The notes: generated by a model from the letters alone, not told the origin. Shown: positions 16,518 to 25,955, numbered from the stretch's first letter. The stretch: 64,000 nt of DNA from Streptomyces rhizoryzae (GCF_023155275.1 NZ_JALMUV010000001.1:1-64000), one strand, 5' to 3'. Numbers and translations: made by a program.

Positions 16518-17708
16518 TCAGGCGTTACGGGTGTCCTCCACCGTGCGTACGGTGCCGGCGCCCACCGTGCGGCCGCCTTCGCGGATGGCGAAGCCGAGGC
16601 CCGGCTCCAAGGGGACGGCGCGGTCCAGGTCGACGGTGGCGGTCACCGTCTCGCCGGGCCGGGCGACGGCCCTGACCCCGAGGTCGAGGGCGCCGGCCAC
16701 GTCGGCGGTCCGAATGTAGAACTGCGGGCGGTAGCCGGTGGACAGCGGCGTGCGGCGGCCGCCCTCCTCCGCGGAGAGGAGGTAGACCTCGGCGGTGAAG
16801 CGCCGTCGCGGGGTGACGCTGCCCGGCGCCGCGACGACGTGCCCGCGGCGTACGTGCTCACGGTGCAGCCCGCGGAGCAGCAGCGCCACGTTGTCCCCGG
16901 CCTCGGCGCACTCCATCGGCTTGCCGAAGGTCTCCACCCCGGTGACGACACTGGTCATGGCCTCCTCACCGCCCAGCACGGCCACCTGGTCGCCGCAGCG
17001 CACCGTGCCGCGTTCGACGGCGCCGGTGACGACCGTGCCGCGGCCGGTGATCGTCAGCACGTTCTCCACGGACAACAGGAACGGTGCGTCCACGTACCGC
17101 TCGGGCATCGGGACGTAGGTGTCCACGGCGTCCAGCAGCGCGCCTATCGCGTCCGTCCAGCGCGGGTCGCCCTCCAGGGCACGCAGCCCCGAGACCCGGA
17201 CGACGGGCAGGTGCTCGCCGTCGTAGCCGTGCGCGCTCAGCAGTTCGCGGACCTCCAGTTCCACCAGGTCGGTGAGCTCGGGGTCGCCGGCGTCGGCCTT
17301 GTTGAGCGCGACGACGATGTGGCGCACTCCCACCTGCTTGGCGAGCAGGACGTGTTCGGCGGTCTGCGGCATGACGCCGTCGAGCGCGGAGACGACCAGG
17401 ATCGCGCCGTCGAGCTGGGTCGCGCCGGTCACCATGTTCTTGATGAAGTCGGCGTGGCCGGGCATGTCGACGTGGGCGTAGTGCCGGGTGTCGGTCTCGT
17501 ACTCGACGTGCGAGATGTTGATGGTGATGCCGCGGGCGGCCTCCTCCGGGGACCGGTCGATCCGGTCGAACGGGACGAACGTGCCGCTGCCGCGGTCGCT
17601 GAGGACCTTGGTGATGGCGGCGGTGAGCGTGGTCTTGCCGTGGTCGACGTGGCCCATGGTGCCGATGTTGAGGTGCGGCTTGGTCCGGACATATGCCGTC
17701 TTGGGCAT
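16518..17708 (-). CDS. tuf3: divergent elongation factor Tu paralogue (EF-Tu3 type)
   Basis: This is a full-length 396-residue EF-Tu. The GTPase motifs are GHVDHGKT (19-26), RGITI (59-63), DMPGH (81-85) and NKAD (136-139). The main EF-Tu has DCPGH and NKCD, and this protein is divergent throughout domains 2 and 3, as in the tuf3 genes of S. coelicolor and S. ramocissimus. There is no rpsG/fusA neighbour, so this is not the str-operon copy. Known tuf3 genes are switched on under stringent response, and variant EF-Tus can resist EF-Tu antibiotics; neither is shown here. The ribosome site is GAGGAAG, eight bases before ATG. Confidence 0.93.
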   Translation of the reverse strand: MPKTAYVRTKPHLNIGTMGHVDHGKTTLTAAITKVLSDRGSGTFVPFDRIDRSPEEAARGITINISHVEYETDTRHYAHVDMPGHADFIKNMVTGATQLDGAILVVSALDGVMPQTAEHVLLAKQVGVRHIVVALNKADAGDPELTDLVELEVRELLSAHGYDGEHLPVVRVSGLRALEGDPRWTDAIGALLDAVDTYVPMPERYVDAPFLLSVENVLTITGRGTVVTGAVERGTVRCGDQVAVLGGEEAMTSVVTGVETFGKPMECAEAGDNVALLLRGLHREHVRRGHVVAAPGSVTPRRRFTAEVYLLSAEEGGRRTPLSTGYRPQFYIRTADVAGALDLGVRAVARPGETVTATVDLDRAVPLEPGLGFAIREGGRTVGAGTVRTVEDTRNA

Positions 17709-17839
17709 GGTGTGCTTCCTCGCAACGATGCGGTGGTGACGACGACTTGGCGTCGTGGTGACGACAGCTCGGCGTCGTGGGGACCCCTGGCCCGCTCCGA
17801 CCCTCCCCCTGCGGGGTCCGCCGGACAATCCGGAGAGGG

Positions 17840-18223
17840 TCAGCGTCGCGCGCCGTCGGCCGCGGCGGCAGTCGGGACGACTGCGGCGGTGGCGGTGACG
17901 GCCGCGGTGGCGCAGGGGCCGGCTGCGGTGGGCGCGGTGGCCGTGCCGACCAAGATGGCCACGCCGTTCGAGGCGCCAGTGGTGCCCGAGGTGACAGTGG
18001 TATCCGAGGTGACAATGGTGCCCGAGGTGGCCGTGGAGACAGTGGTGGCCTGGGTGGTCGCAGCGGTTGAACGGAACGCCGGGGTGTCCGTGAAGGCAGG
18101 GGCGCCCGTGATCGACCTGAGGGCCGTGGTGGCCGCGGCGAGGGGCGTGGCGGCAGCCTTCGGCGCGTCCGCGGCGGTCACGATGACCGCGGACGGCGTC
18201 GGAAGGAAGGCGTGCCGGAACAT
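17840..18223 (-). CDS. possible Thr/Ala-rich hypothetical protein
   Basis: This 127-residue open frame is rich in Ala and Thr and contains a degenerate repeat ([18 protein letters not shown]) encoded by an imperfect 18-bp tandem unit at 17990-18045. Third positions are about 90% G or C in this frame, which favours coding, but the composition is unlike any family I know and an AGGAGG box sits only one base before ATG. It lies upstream of the EF-Tu3 gene on the same strand. The rest of 17709-18401 carries short GACGAC/GTCGTC repeats and no other gene. Confidence 0.35.
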   Translation of the reverse strand: MFRHAFLPTPSAVIVTAADAPKAAATPLAAATTALRSITGAPAFTDTPAFRSTAATTQATTVSTATSGTIVTSDTTVTSGTTGASNGVAILVGTATAPTAAGPCATAAVTATAAVVPTAAAADGARR

Positions 18224-18401
18224 GCCTCCTATGGTGCCGGGACGACACCCCGGCGTCGAACGATTTACGCCCCGTCGCAGCAGGTACGTTCCGCCGGAAC
18301 CCTATGAGGGCCGGGAGGTTGGCGGGATCGCGGTTACGGAGGGGGCCCGCCCCTCCGGGGCTGCGCGGCCCGGATTGCGGTCGTGCGGCACTCTTGTCGG
18401 T

Positions 18402-18407
18402 TACGCT
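18402..18407 (+). promoter_or_regulatory. -10 box TACGCT for a leaderless gene
   Basis: TACGCT fits the TANNNT -10 consensus and is followed by six bases and then ATG, so transcription would start on the start codon. No ribosome site is present, which agrees. Confidence 0.6.
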
Positions 18408-18413
18408 CCCGGG

Positions 18414-19115
18414 ATGCCCGTCCCCGCCGCAACGCCCGACGGCCTCGCCGTGCGCTGCACGCGTCTGCTGTTCTCCCCCTGGTCGCGCCTGGCCCTGCTG
18501 CTGGTCCTGCTGCTGAGCGCTGCGACCACGGTGCTGCTGTGGCATCCGCAGCGGCTGCTGACCGGCGACTGGCCGGCGCAGTTGTCCGGCCCGGGCGCCC
18601 TGGTGGTCTTCGCGCTGGCGTACGGGGTGTGCACCACCGCGTTCGTGCCGCGGCCGGTGCTCAACCTGGCCGCGGGGGCCCTCTTCGGAAGCCAGTCGGG
18701 CCTGGTCGCGGCGCTCGCCGGGACGGTGCTGGGCGCCGGGCTGGCCTTCGGGCTGGGGCGGCTGCTGGGCCAGGAGGCGCTGCGGCCACTGCTGCGGGCC
18801 CGCTGGCTGGCCGCCGCCGACCGGCAGTTGAGCGAACACGGGTTCCGTTCCATGCTCGCGATCCGCCTCTTTCCCGGCCTGCCGTTCGCCGCCACGAACT
18901 ACGCGGCCGCGGTGTCCCGTATGCGCTGGTCCCCGTACCTCCTGGCCACGGCTCTCGGCAGCCTGCCCAACACGGCCGCGTACGCGGTCGCCGGCGCGCG
19001 GGCGTCCGCCCCCACCTCGCCGGCGTTCCTGCTCGCCATGGGGTTCATCGCGGTCAGCGGGCTGGCGGCGCTGCTGGTGGCCTGGTTCAAGCGCAAGGCG
19101 TTGCGGGGACGCTGA
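18414..19115 (+). CDS. TVP38/TMEM64 family membrane protein
   Basis: This 233-residue protein has five or six membrane segments and belongs to the DedA superfamily (TVP38/TMEM64, SNARE-associated type). The signature lies in the segment [21 protein letters not shown] and the later [20 protein letters not shown] with a conserved Arg and Phe-Pro-Gly. It is probably a lipid scramblase or transporter of the cytoplasmic membrane. It is the second member of this superfamily in the window, after 11553-12227. It appears leaderless. Confidence 0.85.
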   Translation: MPVPAATPDGLAVRCTRLLFSPWSRLALLLVLLLSAATTVLLWHPQRLLTGDWPAQLSGPGALVVFALAYGVCTTAFVPRPVLNLAAGALFGSQSGLVAALAGTVLGAGLAFGLGRLLGQEALRPLLRARWLAAADRQLSEHGFRSMLAIRLFPGLPFAATNYAAAVSRMRWSPYLLATALGSLPNTAAYAVAGARASAPTSPAFLLAMGFIAVSGLAALLVAWFKRKALRGR

Positions 19116-19202
19116 TGTCCGGTGGCAGCGGAGCGGTTTCCTCCGCCCGCGCCGCCTGCTGGACGGGGTCGGCGCACCCCGGGTGGCCCGGCCCCGGTCC
19201 CT

Positions 19203-19889
19203 TCAGGAGGCCGGGGTGCCCGCTCGGCCGGTGAGGTGCGGCGGGGGCGTGATGTCCGGGCCGAGGGCCGGGTCGGGCCGGAGGGCGCCCCACCGGGTGT
19301 GGAGGGGCAGGGTGCCTGCCCAGAGGCCCAGGGCGGCGTCGGGGCCGTCGCCGTCGTCCGGGGCCCCGGTGCGGATCTTCACCGATGCTTCGTCGAGCGG
19401 GAGGGCGAGCAGCGCGGTGGCGGCCAGTTCCTTGCGGTTCGGCCGGCGGGCGTAGTCCCACTGGCCGGGGGCGGACTGCTCGGTGAGGCAGCGCAGGCCC
19501 GCCAGCTTCTCCTCGGGGTCGGTGACCGTGCGGGGGACGCCGTAGATCATCGCGCTGCGGTAGTTGACGCCGTGTTCGAAGACGGAACGGGCCAGTACCA
19601 GGCCGTCGACATGGGTCACGGTCACGCAGACGTCCGCCTCCGGGGCGGCGAGGAGGCTGCGGCTGGCGACCGACCCGTGGAGGTAGAGGGTGGTGCCGTC
19701 GGCGCCGTAGACGGTCGGGAACACCCGTACCGAGCCGTCGACGGTCACGCCGAGGTGGCAGACGAAGCCGGCCGCCAGGATGGCGTCGAGTGCGGCGCGG
19801 TCGAGGCTGCCCTGTTCGCGCAGCCGGCGGTGCCGGGTGCGGTCGGTCTCGGTCAGGGTGCGGCCCGGGTGGGGTATCGGCGCGGTCAT
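19203..19889 (-). CDS. pyridoxamine 5'-phosphate oxidase-like FMN-binding protein
   Basis: This 228-residue split-barrel protein of the Pyridox_ox_2 type has the N-terminal segment LDAILAAGFVCHLGVTVDGSV, the core LYLHGSVASRSL, and NYRSAMIYGVPRTV in the middle. Such proteins bind FMN, F420 or haem; NimA-type nitroreductases are relatives. FMN is the most likely cofactor but the substrate is unknown. It is convergent with the TVP38 gene; in the 87 bp between, only a weak 9-bp hairpin is seen. Confidence 0.85.
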   Translation of the reverse strand: MTAPIPHPGRTLTETDRTRHRRLREQGSLDRAALDAILAAGFVCHLGVTVDGSVRVFPTVYGADGTTLYLHGSVASRSLLAAPEADVCVTVTHVDGLVLARSVFEHGVNYRSAMIYGVPRTVTDPEEKLAGLRCLTEQSAPGQWDYARRPNRKELAATALLALPLDEASVKIRTGAPDDGDGPDAALGLWAGTLPLHTRWGALRPDPALGPDITPPPHLTGRAGTPAS

Positions 19890-20241
19890 GCCTCTTACCT
19901 GTCTGTCTCGGCCGCCCCCGCACCACCCCGTCCCCGGTCGACTGCCTCGGCAGCCATCCTCGGACGACCGGCCATGACCTGTCTGAGGGCCTGGGTGTCT
20001 GGATGTCTGGGTGCGTGTCTGGGTGTCTCGTGGACGGCTGTGCGGAGCGGGCTGCCTACGCGAGCGGGCAGCCCAGCGGGACTGCCCGTCAGAATAACGA
20101 CTTCACAATTTTCAGGCCAGGTAATTCACCGAATCAGTTGTCGATTGCAGAGTGAGCGACTGATTTCGTGGCGACTTGGGCTTCGGTTTCGGCTTCGGCT
20201 TCGGCTTCGGCGGGGACCGAGACCGGTCGGGCGGCGGCCGG
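19890..20241. repeat. intergenic stretch with short tandem repeats
   Basis: These 352 bases have no gene. There are repeats of GTGTCTGG around 19990-20030, an AT-rich pocket at 20090-20160 and a hexamer tract, GGCTTC repeated five times, at 20178-20210. Confidence 0.6.
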
Positions 20242-21108
20242 TCAGGAGCTGAGGTGGTACTGGGCCCATGGCTGGTGGGCCGCTACCGGTTCCTCGTGGG
20301 TGGGGGTGATGGTGCCCCAGGGGGCGAGGGCGCTGTCCCAGTCGGAAGCGAGGGCGGTGACGTCGGTAACGGGTTCGCCGGTGGGCATGGCGCCGCTGTG
20401 CCAGGAGGCGGACGTCATGTGGTGGGCGGCCGGCGCGGGGGTCCAGGACGACGTCTGCTGGGCCGGAATGGTGTATTCGGACTCGTGGACGTCGCCGGCG
20501 CCCCGGCGGTGGCGGCCCGCGTGGCTCTCGGTGGGGCCGGGGTAGAAGCGGCCCTGGGCGGAGAGCTGCTGGGCGCGCGCCATCAGGCGGCTGAGGTCGA
20601 GGCCGAATTCGGTGGCCAGTTCGCGCAGGTCCACCCCGGTCTGCCAGCTGCCGATGAGGACCGCGTCCATGGCCGGGGACCAGTTCTGCTCTCCGGTGCC
20701 GGCGGCGTGGTCGCGCGGCCCCCCGGCCGGCCGGCCCGGCGGCGGTACGGACATCGCCGGAGAGGTGTAGGCCGCGGCGGAATAGTCGGCAGGGTGGTCG
20801 AGCCCCGGGGCGGGCTCGTCCGGCTCCTTGGGGGGCGTACGGGCGGCGGACAGCAGCTCCTCGGCGACGGCCCGGGCGTCGTCCTTGCCCACCGTGCGCC
20901 GGGCGATGCGCACTTCCCGTTCGTGCAGCCCGAACAGCCCGGCCACCGCGCCCGTGCTGCCCACCGTCACCGCGAACGCCGCCAGAACGCGTGAGCGGTC
21001 CGCCTGTGCCTCGTCCAGTCTGGCCTGCGCTTCCCGGACGCGCTCGTCACCAAGGCAAAACGCTTCTGCCAGTACGGCGTTGCGGTCCCACAATTCTCTC
21101 GGATCCAT
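20242..21108 (-). CDS. hypothetical protein with possible HTH segments
   Basis: The product has 288 residues. The N-terminal 90 are helical, with LDEAQADRSRVLAAFAVTVG leading into a helix-turn-helix-like FGLHEREVRIARRTVG. The middle is Pro-rich linker. A second short helical motif, SPAMDAVLIGSWQTGVDLRE (about 150-170), followed by LATEFGLDLSRLMARAQQL, resembles a Myb/SANT-like or sigma-like HTH. The C-terminal 90 residues are His/Pro-rich. I do not recognise the family; a DNA-binding role is inference. The ATG at 21108 follows a weak GTCTGAG. Confidence 0.6.
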   Translation of the reverse strand: MDPRELWDRNAVLAEAFCLGDERVREAQARLDEAQADRSRVLAAFAVTVGSTGAVAGLFGLHEREVRIARRTVGKDDARAVAEELLSAARTPPKEPDEPAPGLDHPADYSAAAYTSPAMSVPPPGRPAGGPRDHAAGTGEQNWSPAMDAVLIGSWQTGVDLRELATEFGLDLSRLMARAQQLSAQGRFYPGPTESHAGRHRRGAGDVHESEYTIPAQQTSSWTPAPAAHHMTSASWHSGAMPTGEPVTDVTALASDWDSALAPWGTITPTHEEPVAAHQPWAQYHLSS

Positions 21109-21188
21109 ACTCAGACAACGCCGCTTCCGTCGGAGGTGATCCGATCCGTCGCTGCAAAGCACTCCAAAGCACCCATCGGACCACCAGA

Positions 21189-21242
21189 TGACAATCACGT
21201 CGTAGCCCCGCGGCATCCCCCACGAGTGAGAGTCGATTGTCA
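21189..21242. promoter_or_regulatory. inverted pair TGACAATC / GATTGTCA
   Basis: Two 8-base perfect inverted half-sites lie at 21189-21196 and 21235-21242, upstream of the hypothetical gene at 20242-21108 on the minus strand. Their spacing of 38 bases is long for a single dimer but could serve looping. Confidence 0.3.
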
Positions 21243-21381
21243 GTGCGGCGCGTTACCTTCGGAAGAAGTCGGAGGGAGAGGCGGCGGGCGGGGCAGCCGT
21301 CGAGGCACACGGGGGTGCGGAAGTGACAGTGGGCATGGTGAGCGCGGGGGGCGTGGCGGGCCGTGGTCCGAGCGGGGCGTC

Positions 21382-22251
21382 CTACGGCGTGTCGGGGTGG
21401 GGCAGCCCGATGGGGTTGGGGAACGGCAGCAGATCGGCGGCCAGGACGCGGCGGACGACGGGGTGCAGCAGCTCCATGAGGTCGTCGGTGTCCGCGGGGG
21501 CGAGCGGGCGGAGCAGCCGGGCCGCCAGGCGGTCGGTCTCCGCCTCGATGTGGGTGCGTTCGCGCAGGCCCGCCGCGGTCGCGCCGCCGCCTGCGTCCAG
21601 GAGGCCCCGGGAGCGCAGGCGGTCCCCGGCGGCCGCCCACTCCTCCTCGGTCCAGCCGCGGTCCTCCCGCATGGTGTCCCGGGGCACCCGGCCGGAGGCG
21701 GCGGTCAGGACCAGGGCTTCGCAGCCGTCGAGTCCCCGGTCGGCGAGTACGGCGAGGTGGGCGTCGCCGCGGAATTCGCGGAGCGCGGTGGTGAGTTGCC
21801 AGAGCCGCTGGACGGGGTCGGCGTGGTCGCACAGGGCGCGGTTGGCGGCGAAGAGCGGGCGTGCGGTGACCGGGGCGTGGTCGACGAGCGTCTGGAGGCG
21901 GGGCAGCAGCGTGGCGGCGGACCGTTCCAGGCCCGGGTCGATGGTGCGGAGAGCCCGGGCGGCGCGGGTGCCGCGCTCGTCGAGGACGTGGGCGGGGCTG
22001 ACGACGCTCCATGCGGCGGGCAGCGCGCGGGCCACCATACCCGGGGCGAAGACGCCGAGGACGGCGGTGGCGGCAGCGGGTTCGACGGCACCGAGAGGAG
22101 CGGTACGGGAGGCGAAGTAGCCCATCCAGAAACCCTTGAGACCGAGGGACTTGCCCAGCGTCCGGCAGTCGGGGGCGAAGTAGCAGACCGCGTGGAGGGG
22201 TTCGGTCATCAGCCAGAGCGATCGTGCCCGCTGTGCGGTGTGGGGTTCCAT
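21382..22251 (-). CDS. SCO6745-family protein
   Basis: This 289-residue protein, all-helical by sequence pattern, belongs to what is annotated in Streptomyces as the SCO6745 family. Typical phrases are TEPLHAVCYFAPDCRTLGKS near the N-terminus, GFWMGYFASRTAPLG, and GWTEEEWAAAGDRLRSRGLL, which looks like a winged-helix segment of the MarR/HTH type. The last part binds no recognisable cofactor. Function is unknown. The start at 22251 has a clear AAGGAGC site. Confidence 0.7.
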   Translation of the reverse strand: MEPHTAQRARSLWLMTEPLHAVCYFAPDCRTLGKSLGLKGFWMGYFASRTAPLGAVEPAAATAVLGVFAPGMVARALPAAWSVVSPAHVLDERGTRAARALRTIDPGLERSAATLLPRLQTLVDHAPVTARPLFAANRALCDHADPVQRLWQLTTALREFRGDAHLAVLADRGLDGCEALVLTAASGRVPRDTMREDRGWTEEEWAAAGDRLRSRGLLDAGGGATAAGLRERTHIEAETDRLAARLLRPLAPADTDDLMELLHPVVRRVLAADLLPFPNPIGLPHPDTP

Positions 22252-23015
22252 GTCTGCTCCTTGCCGCCTCGGCTGGGTGGCTGCTCGGTTCTTGGGCTTG
22301 GTGCTGGGGTCTTCGGGCTTGGATCTTGGGGCTTGGGGCTTGGGGCTTGAGCTGACGCCTTGGGGTCTGGCCCGACCCCTTGGGGGCTGACGTGGCGCCG
22401 GCTCCTGGCTCGGAAGGGGCGCGGGCCCGAGCCCCTTCCGAGCCAGGGGCCGGTTACGGGGGCGGGGCGGCGCCGCCTCGACCGCTATCAGGGGCGTGCC
22501 CGCCATGGTCATGACGGTGGCCGGGCCGCAGCCGCAGCCGCAGCCGCAGCCGCAGCCGCACGCTATCGCTGCCGGGGCGGCGGCGCAGGGAAAGCGTTGG
22601 GAGGGGTGGGGTGGTGCCGGGGCGGGACGTGCGGACGTTCGGCGCCCCACCATCCGGCGGCAGCCAGCCGGTGGGGCGCCGGCCGGCCGGTCGGCCCTCA
22701 GGCCGTGGGGCTCCGGACGGCCCGGTGCCGAAGGGGCGACGGGGACGCCGGTGCAGGGTGTCAGCCGCCGGGAGCAGGGTGCTGGCGGCGTGACGGTCGG
22801 TGTCGGGACACCCAGGGGTGGCGCGCCGGAGGAAGGGGCCAGAGGTCGGAGGTCAGGGGGCCGGCCGCCGGTCGCCGGAGGACAAGGTGCTGGCCGCGGG
22901 GCGCCTGAACACAAGGGGCCGCTCGCCGGTCGTCGGTCGCCGGAGCACGAGGCACTGATCGCCGGACGCCGGTCGCCGGTCGCCGGTCGCCGGACGCCGG
23001 ACGCCGGACGTCGGG
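22252..23015. repeat. minisatellite-rich intergenic region
   Basis: These 764 bases have no credible gene. The region holds a CTTGGG-type repeat (22290-22350), a perfect 17-bp hairpin (22404-22420 with 22431-22447, 10-base loop) likely to end transcription from the genes at 23 kb, six perfect copies of GCCGCA at 22525-22560, and about seven copies of a CGCCGGT/A heptamer at 22960-23013. Tandem tracts of this kind change length easily by slippage. Confidence 0.75.
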
Positions 23016-23243
23016 TCAGGGTGCTGTAGGGGGTGCATCTGCGCCGGAGTCCCAGGACCAGAGGTGGGCGCAGTGGGGGCACTGGAGGTGCACCAGGCTG
23101 CCCTTGTTGGAGAGGAGGTAGCGCCAGTGGTCGGGGCAGGCGCGGCCGTCGCGGCAGACGTCGCAGTCCCGGTGGTCCTGGCAGCGAGGGCAGGGGACCC
23201 AGGCGCGGCGGCCGATGTCGGCGGTGGGATCGATCGGCAGCAT
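23016..23243 (-). CDS. small Cys-rich (zinc-ribbon-like) hypothetical protein
   Basis: The product has 75 residues with three Cys pairs: CPRC, CDVC and CPHC, plus CPDH. The pattern suggests one or two structural zinc sites. An aromatic segment (HWRYLLSNKGSLVHLQ) lies between them. It starts two bases after the stop of the gene behind it, so the two form a pair. Function is unknown. Confidence 0.65.
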   Translation of the reverse strand: MLPIDPTADIGRRAWVPCPRCQDHRDCDVCRDGRACPDHWRYLLSNKGSLVHLQCPHCAHLWSWDSGADAPPTAP

Positions 23244-23245
23244 GA

Positions 23246-23569
23246 TCAGTCCTGCCCGGTGGGCGGGAGGACTCCGGCGGCGACGAGCATGTCGTAGGTG
23301 GCCTGCTGGTCGGCGTCCAGGCCGGAGTAGAGGAGCCGCTGGGCCGCGGTCTCGTCCGCCAGGGCCGCGGCCGGGTCCCAGGTGTCGCCGAGCGCGGCGA
23401 AGACCTCGGCCCGACGGCGGGCTTCGTGGCCGCCGAGGTCGAGCTCGAAGGTGCCGTGGGTGCTGTCGGCCGAGAGCGCGGTGAGGCGGGATATGCCGTA
23501 GGTGGCGTCGACGGCGGCGGTGGGGTGGGCGGGGTCGGCCGGGTGGGCTGCGTGGGCGGGGTCGGTCAT
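23246..23569 (-). CDS. hypothetical protein paired with the Cys-rich gene
   Basis: The product has 107 residues: an Ala/His/Pro-rich start, then the conserved-looking LDLGGHEARRRAEVFAALGD and a C-terminal helical hairpin ending MLVAAGVLPP. An AGGAAG ribosome site decides the ATG at 23569. It is translated just before the zinc-ribbon-like gene (gap of two bases). I do not recognise the family. Confidence 0.65.
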   Translation of the reverse strand: MTDPAHAAHPADPAHPTAAVDATYGISRLTALSADSTHGTFELDLGGHEARRRAEVFAALGDTWDPAAALADETAAQRLLYSGLDADQQATYDMLVAAGVLPPTGQD

Positions 23570-24260
23570 GCTGCGCTTCCTGTGGCGATCGCGGATGTTT
23601 CGGGCGAGTCGCCCTGATCGGTCGTGTTTAGCAAGGGGGACGGACATGGGGAAGCGTCAAATGGAGGGGCACTCCGGTTCCAGGTGGGGGGCGGAACGCG
23701 CAAGGCCGTATTTCGGGGAGGTGAGGGCAGGGCGGGGCGGCGGGCGTGACGGACGTCATGCGGGGAGGCCGGCCGCCGGGGCTGCCGGTGGGCCCCCTTT
23801 GTCCGGTTACGCGGCGCCGGATTGATCGGCCACTGGGTACGGGCGGGGGCCGGGGCCCGTTCCCGGGCGGGCGGTGGGGTGGGGTGGCGAGGCCGACGCA
23901 GGCGCGAGTGCCCCTGCTCCAACGAGGCCCTGTCCACGGGTCTCTTCACCGGCGGGGTCCTTCTCCGGTAGGGCCCGTCCCGTGCGGGTCTCTCCTCCCG
24001 ACGAACGCGGGCCAGCCGACGGGCTGCCCGCCGGCGAGCCCAGTCCGTCAGCTGAACGCCGCTCGCCAGCTGGACACCGCCCGCCAGCCGCATATCGCCC
24101 GCCAGCTCAGCACCGCCAGGCACCTGACACCGTCCGACAAGCTGGTCTGCCAGGAGGCGGCCACTGGCAGGAACCGCTCGGTCAGGTCCCGTCGGCCGCC
24201 CCGGCCGCCCCGGACGCCCGTGCGCGATCACCCCGCCGCCGCGTGGCGCCACTGCGCGGA
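23570..24260. other. gene-free region with degenerate repeats
   Basis: No gene is supported in these 691 bases. A degenerate unit of about 20 bases built on CGCCAGC runs through 24050-24130. Open frames here are Arg/Pro-rich and lack ribosome sites. Confidence 0.5.
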
Positions 24261-25955
24261 TCAGCGTGCGGAGCTGCCGTGGCCGCTGCCCGGCGGCCGG
24301 GTGTTCCTTGAGGTGCCCGCCGGGTGGTGGTGGCGGTGGGGCAGGCGGCGGACGGCTACTGCGGCGGCGTCGTCGCCGAGTCGGCCGCCCGTGTGGGCCA
24401 GCAGGTCCTCGCGCAGGCGCCGGAGCACGTGCTGGGGGCTGCTGCGGCTCCAGGCGCCGGCCCGTTCGGCCAGCGGGTAGAAGGCGCCGTGGGCGTCCCG
24501 CGCCTCGGTGACCCCGTCGGTGTAGAGAAGCAGCAGGTCACCGGGGTGGAAGGGGAAGGTCTCGATCGCGTAGTCCGGTGGGCCGGCGAGGGCGCCGAGG
24601 CCGATGGGCAGGGCGGTGCGCCGGGGCTCAAGGGTGTGGGCGCGGCCGTCGCGCAGCATGAGGGCGGGCGGGTGGCCGCAGGAGATGGCGCTGAGTTCGG
24701 GCCGCCGGTCGGGGATATCGAGGAGCGCGACGGTGGCGAAGGTCTCGTCGGCGTCCAGTCCGGGGACGTCGGCGAGGCTGGGGAGGCCTGCGGCGCCGAG
24801 GCTGGAGACGCCCGTGACGCCGAGGTCGGGGGCGTCCCCGGGGGCAGGGCCGGGCGCCCTTCCGATGCCCTGGTCGGGAGCGCCTCCGGGGCCGGGGCCG
24901 GAGCCGGGGACGTCTCCCGGGCTGAGCTCTGAAGCACCACCCGCGGCGCGCGGGGGGCCGGAGCCGGGTCGGGGGGCGGAATCGGGTCGGGGGCCTGACC
25001 CGGGTCGGGGGCCGGAATCGGGGCCGGGCCTACCTCCCCCGCCGGAGGCGGGCCCGGATACGGGCCCGGATGCGGCAGGGGAGGTGGGTTCAGGGCCACG
25101 GCCGGGCTCAGAGCCAGTGCCGGGCTCAGGGCCAGTGCCAGGTTCGAGGCCAGAGTCGGACGCAGGGCCAGAGCGGGGCCCCCGGCCGGAGCCGGAGGCA
25201 GAGCCGGAGCCGGGCCCCGGTCCGAGGTCGGGCGCGTCCGTAGCGGCCGGGGCGGAGGGGGCAGGGCGGGCGGCGGGGGTGTGCCACTGGCTGGTGTCCC
25301 AGCGGACGGCGCCGTCGAGGTGGCGGGCGAGGCGCGGCAGGGTGGCCTGGCGGTGCGCGGCCGCCCGGAAGGCGCCGAGGATCAGCGCCGCGTGGCTGTA
25401 CGCGGGCAGGCCCTTGCCCCGGACGTCGCCGATGATCAGCCGGGTGCTGGCGGAGGTGCGGGCCGCGGCGAAGAGGTCACCGCCCATCTCCGCCTCCTCC
25501 TCGGCCGCGAGGTAGAGGGAGGCGATCTCCAGGTCGCCGCTGCGGGCCGGCAGCGGCCGGAGCAGGACCTGCTGGGCCACCGCGGCCACCGAGCGGCTCC
25601 GCGACAGGCGCGTCTCGTTGCGTTCCCGTACGACGGTGAAGACGAAGACCAGGGCGGAGACGAGGACCAGGGCGCCGATCTGGGCGTAGAGGTTCTCGGT
25701 GAACAGGACGCCGCGGGCGGCACCGACGCCCACCTGGGCGGCGACCGCCAGGACGCCGGCCAGGGCCGTGGGGCCGGGGCCGGCGAAGGCGGCGGTGAGG
25801 GCCGGGGCGGCGACCAGCAGCGGGCCCAGGTGGATCTCCGCCGGTGCGAGGACGTCGATCACGCAGACCGCGACGATCAGCCCGAGCGGGAGCAGCAGCA
25901 GGGCGTGGCTTGCTTCCGGTCGTTGGCGCAGCCGCATCAGCCGTGGAAAGGGCAT
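24261..25955 (-). CDS. SpoIIE-type PP2C phosphatase with a long Gly/Pro insertion
   Basis: The product has 564 residues. The N-terminus has four membrane segments (20-108), then a PPM/SpoIIE phosphatase domain with metal ligands in GGDLF (158-162) and GDVRGKG (176-182), and later DGVTEARD and DDAA. Residues of about 225-395 form a Gly/Pro/Ser/Asp-rich insertion, made of motifs such as GPRPGSGPRPDSAPRPGSG, in the middle of the catalytic domain. Related Streptomyces phosphatases usually run straight through this point. It probably dephosphorylates an anti-sigma-factor antagonist. No kinase or antagonist is adjacent. The start at 25955 has no good ribosome site. Confidence 0.85.
   Translation of the reverse strand: MPFPRLMRLRQRPEASHALLLLPLGLIVAVCVIDVLAPAEIHLGPLLVAAPALTAAFAGPGPTALAGVLAVAAQVGVGAARGVLFTENLYAQIGALVLVSALVFVFTVVRERNETRLSRSRSVAAVAQQVLLRPLPARSGDLEIASLYLAAEEEAEMGGDLFAAARTSASTRLIIGDVRGKGLPAYSHAALILGAFRAAAHRQATLPRLARHLDGAVRWDTSQWHTPAARPAPSAPAATDAPDLGPGPGSGSASGSGRGPRSGPASDSGLEPGTGPEPGTGSEPGRGPEPTSPAASGPVSGPASGGGGRPGPDSGPRPGSGPRPDSAPRPGSGPPRAAGGASELSPGDVPGSGPGPGGAPDQGIGRAPGPAPGDAPDLGVTGVSSLGAAGLPSLADVPGLDADETFATVALLDIPDRRPELSAISCGHPPALMLRDGRAHTLEPRRTALPIGLGALAGPPDYAIETFPFHPGDLLLLYTDGVTEARDAHGAFYPLAERAGAWSRSSPQHVLRRLREDLLAHTGGRLGDDAAAVAVRRLPHRHHHPAGTSRNTRPPGSGHGSSAR

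Noticed and set aside
22496..23029. 177-codon frame including a PQPQPQ run
   Set aside because: The Gln-Pro run is just the GCCGCA hexamer array; no ribosome site and no conserved part.
21382..23082. N-terminal extension of the SCO6745-like protein with a CGCGCGCG run
   Set aside because: The extension translates the tandem repeats; a good ribosome site marks the start at 22251.
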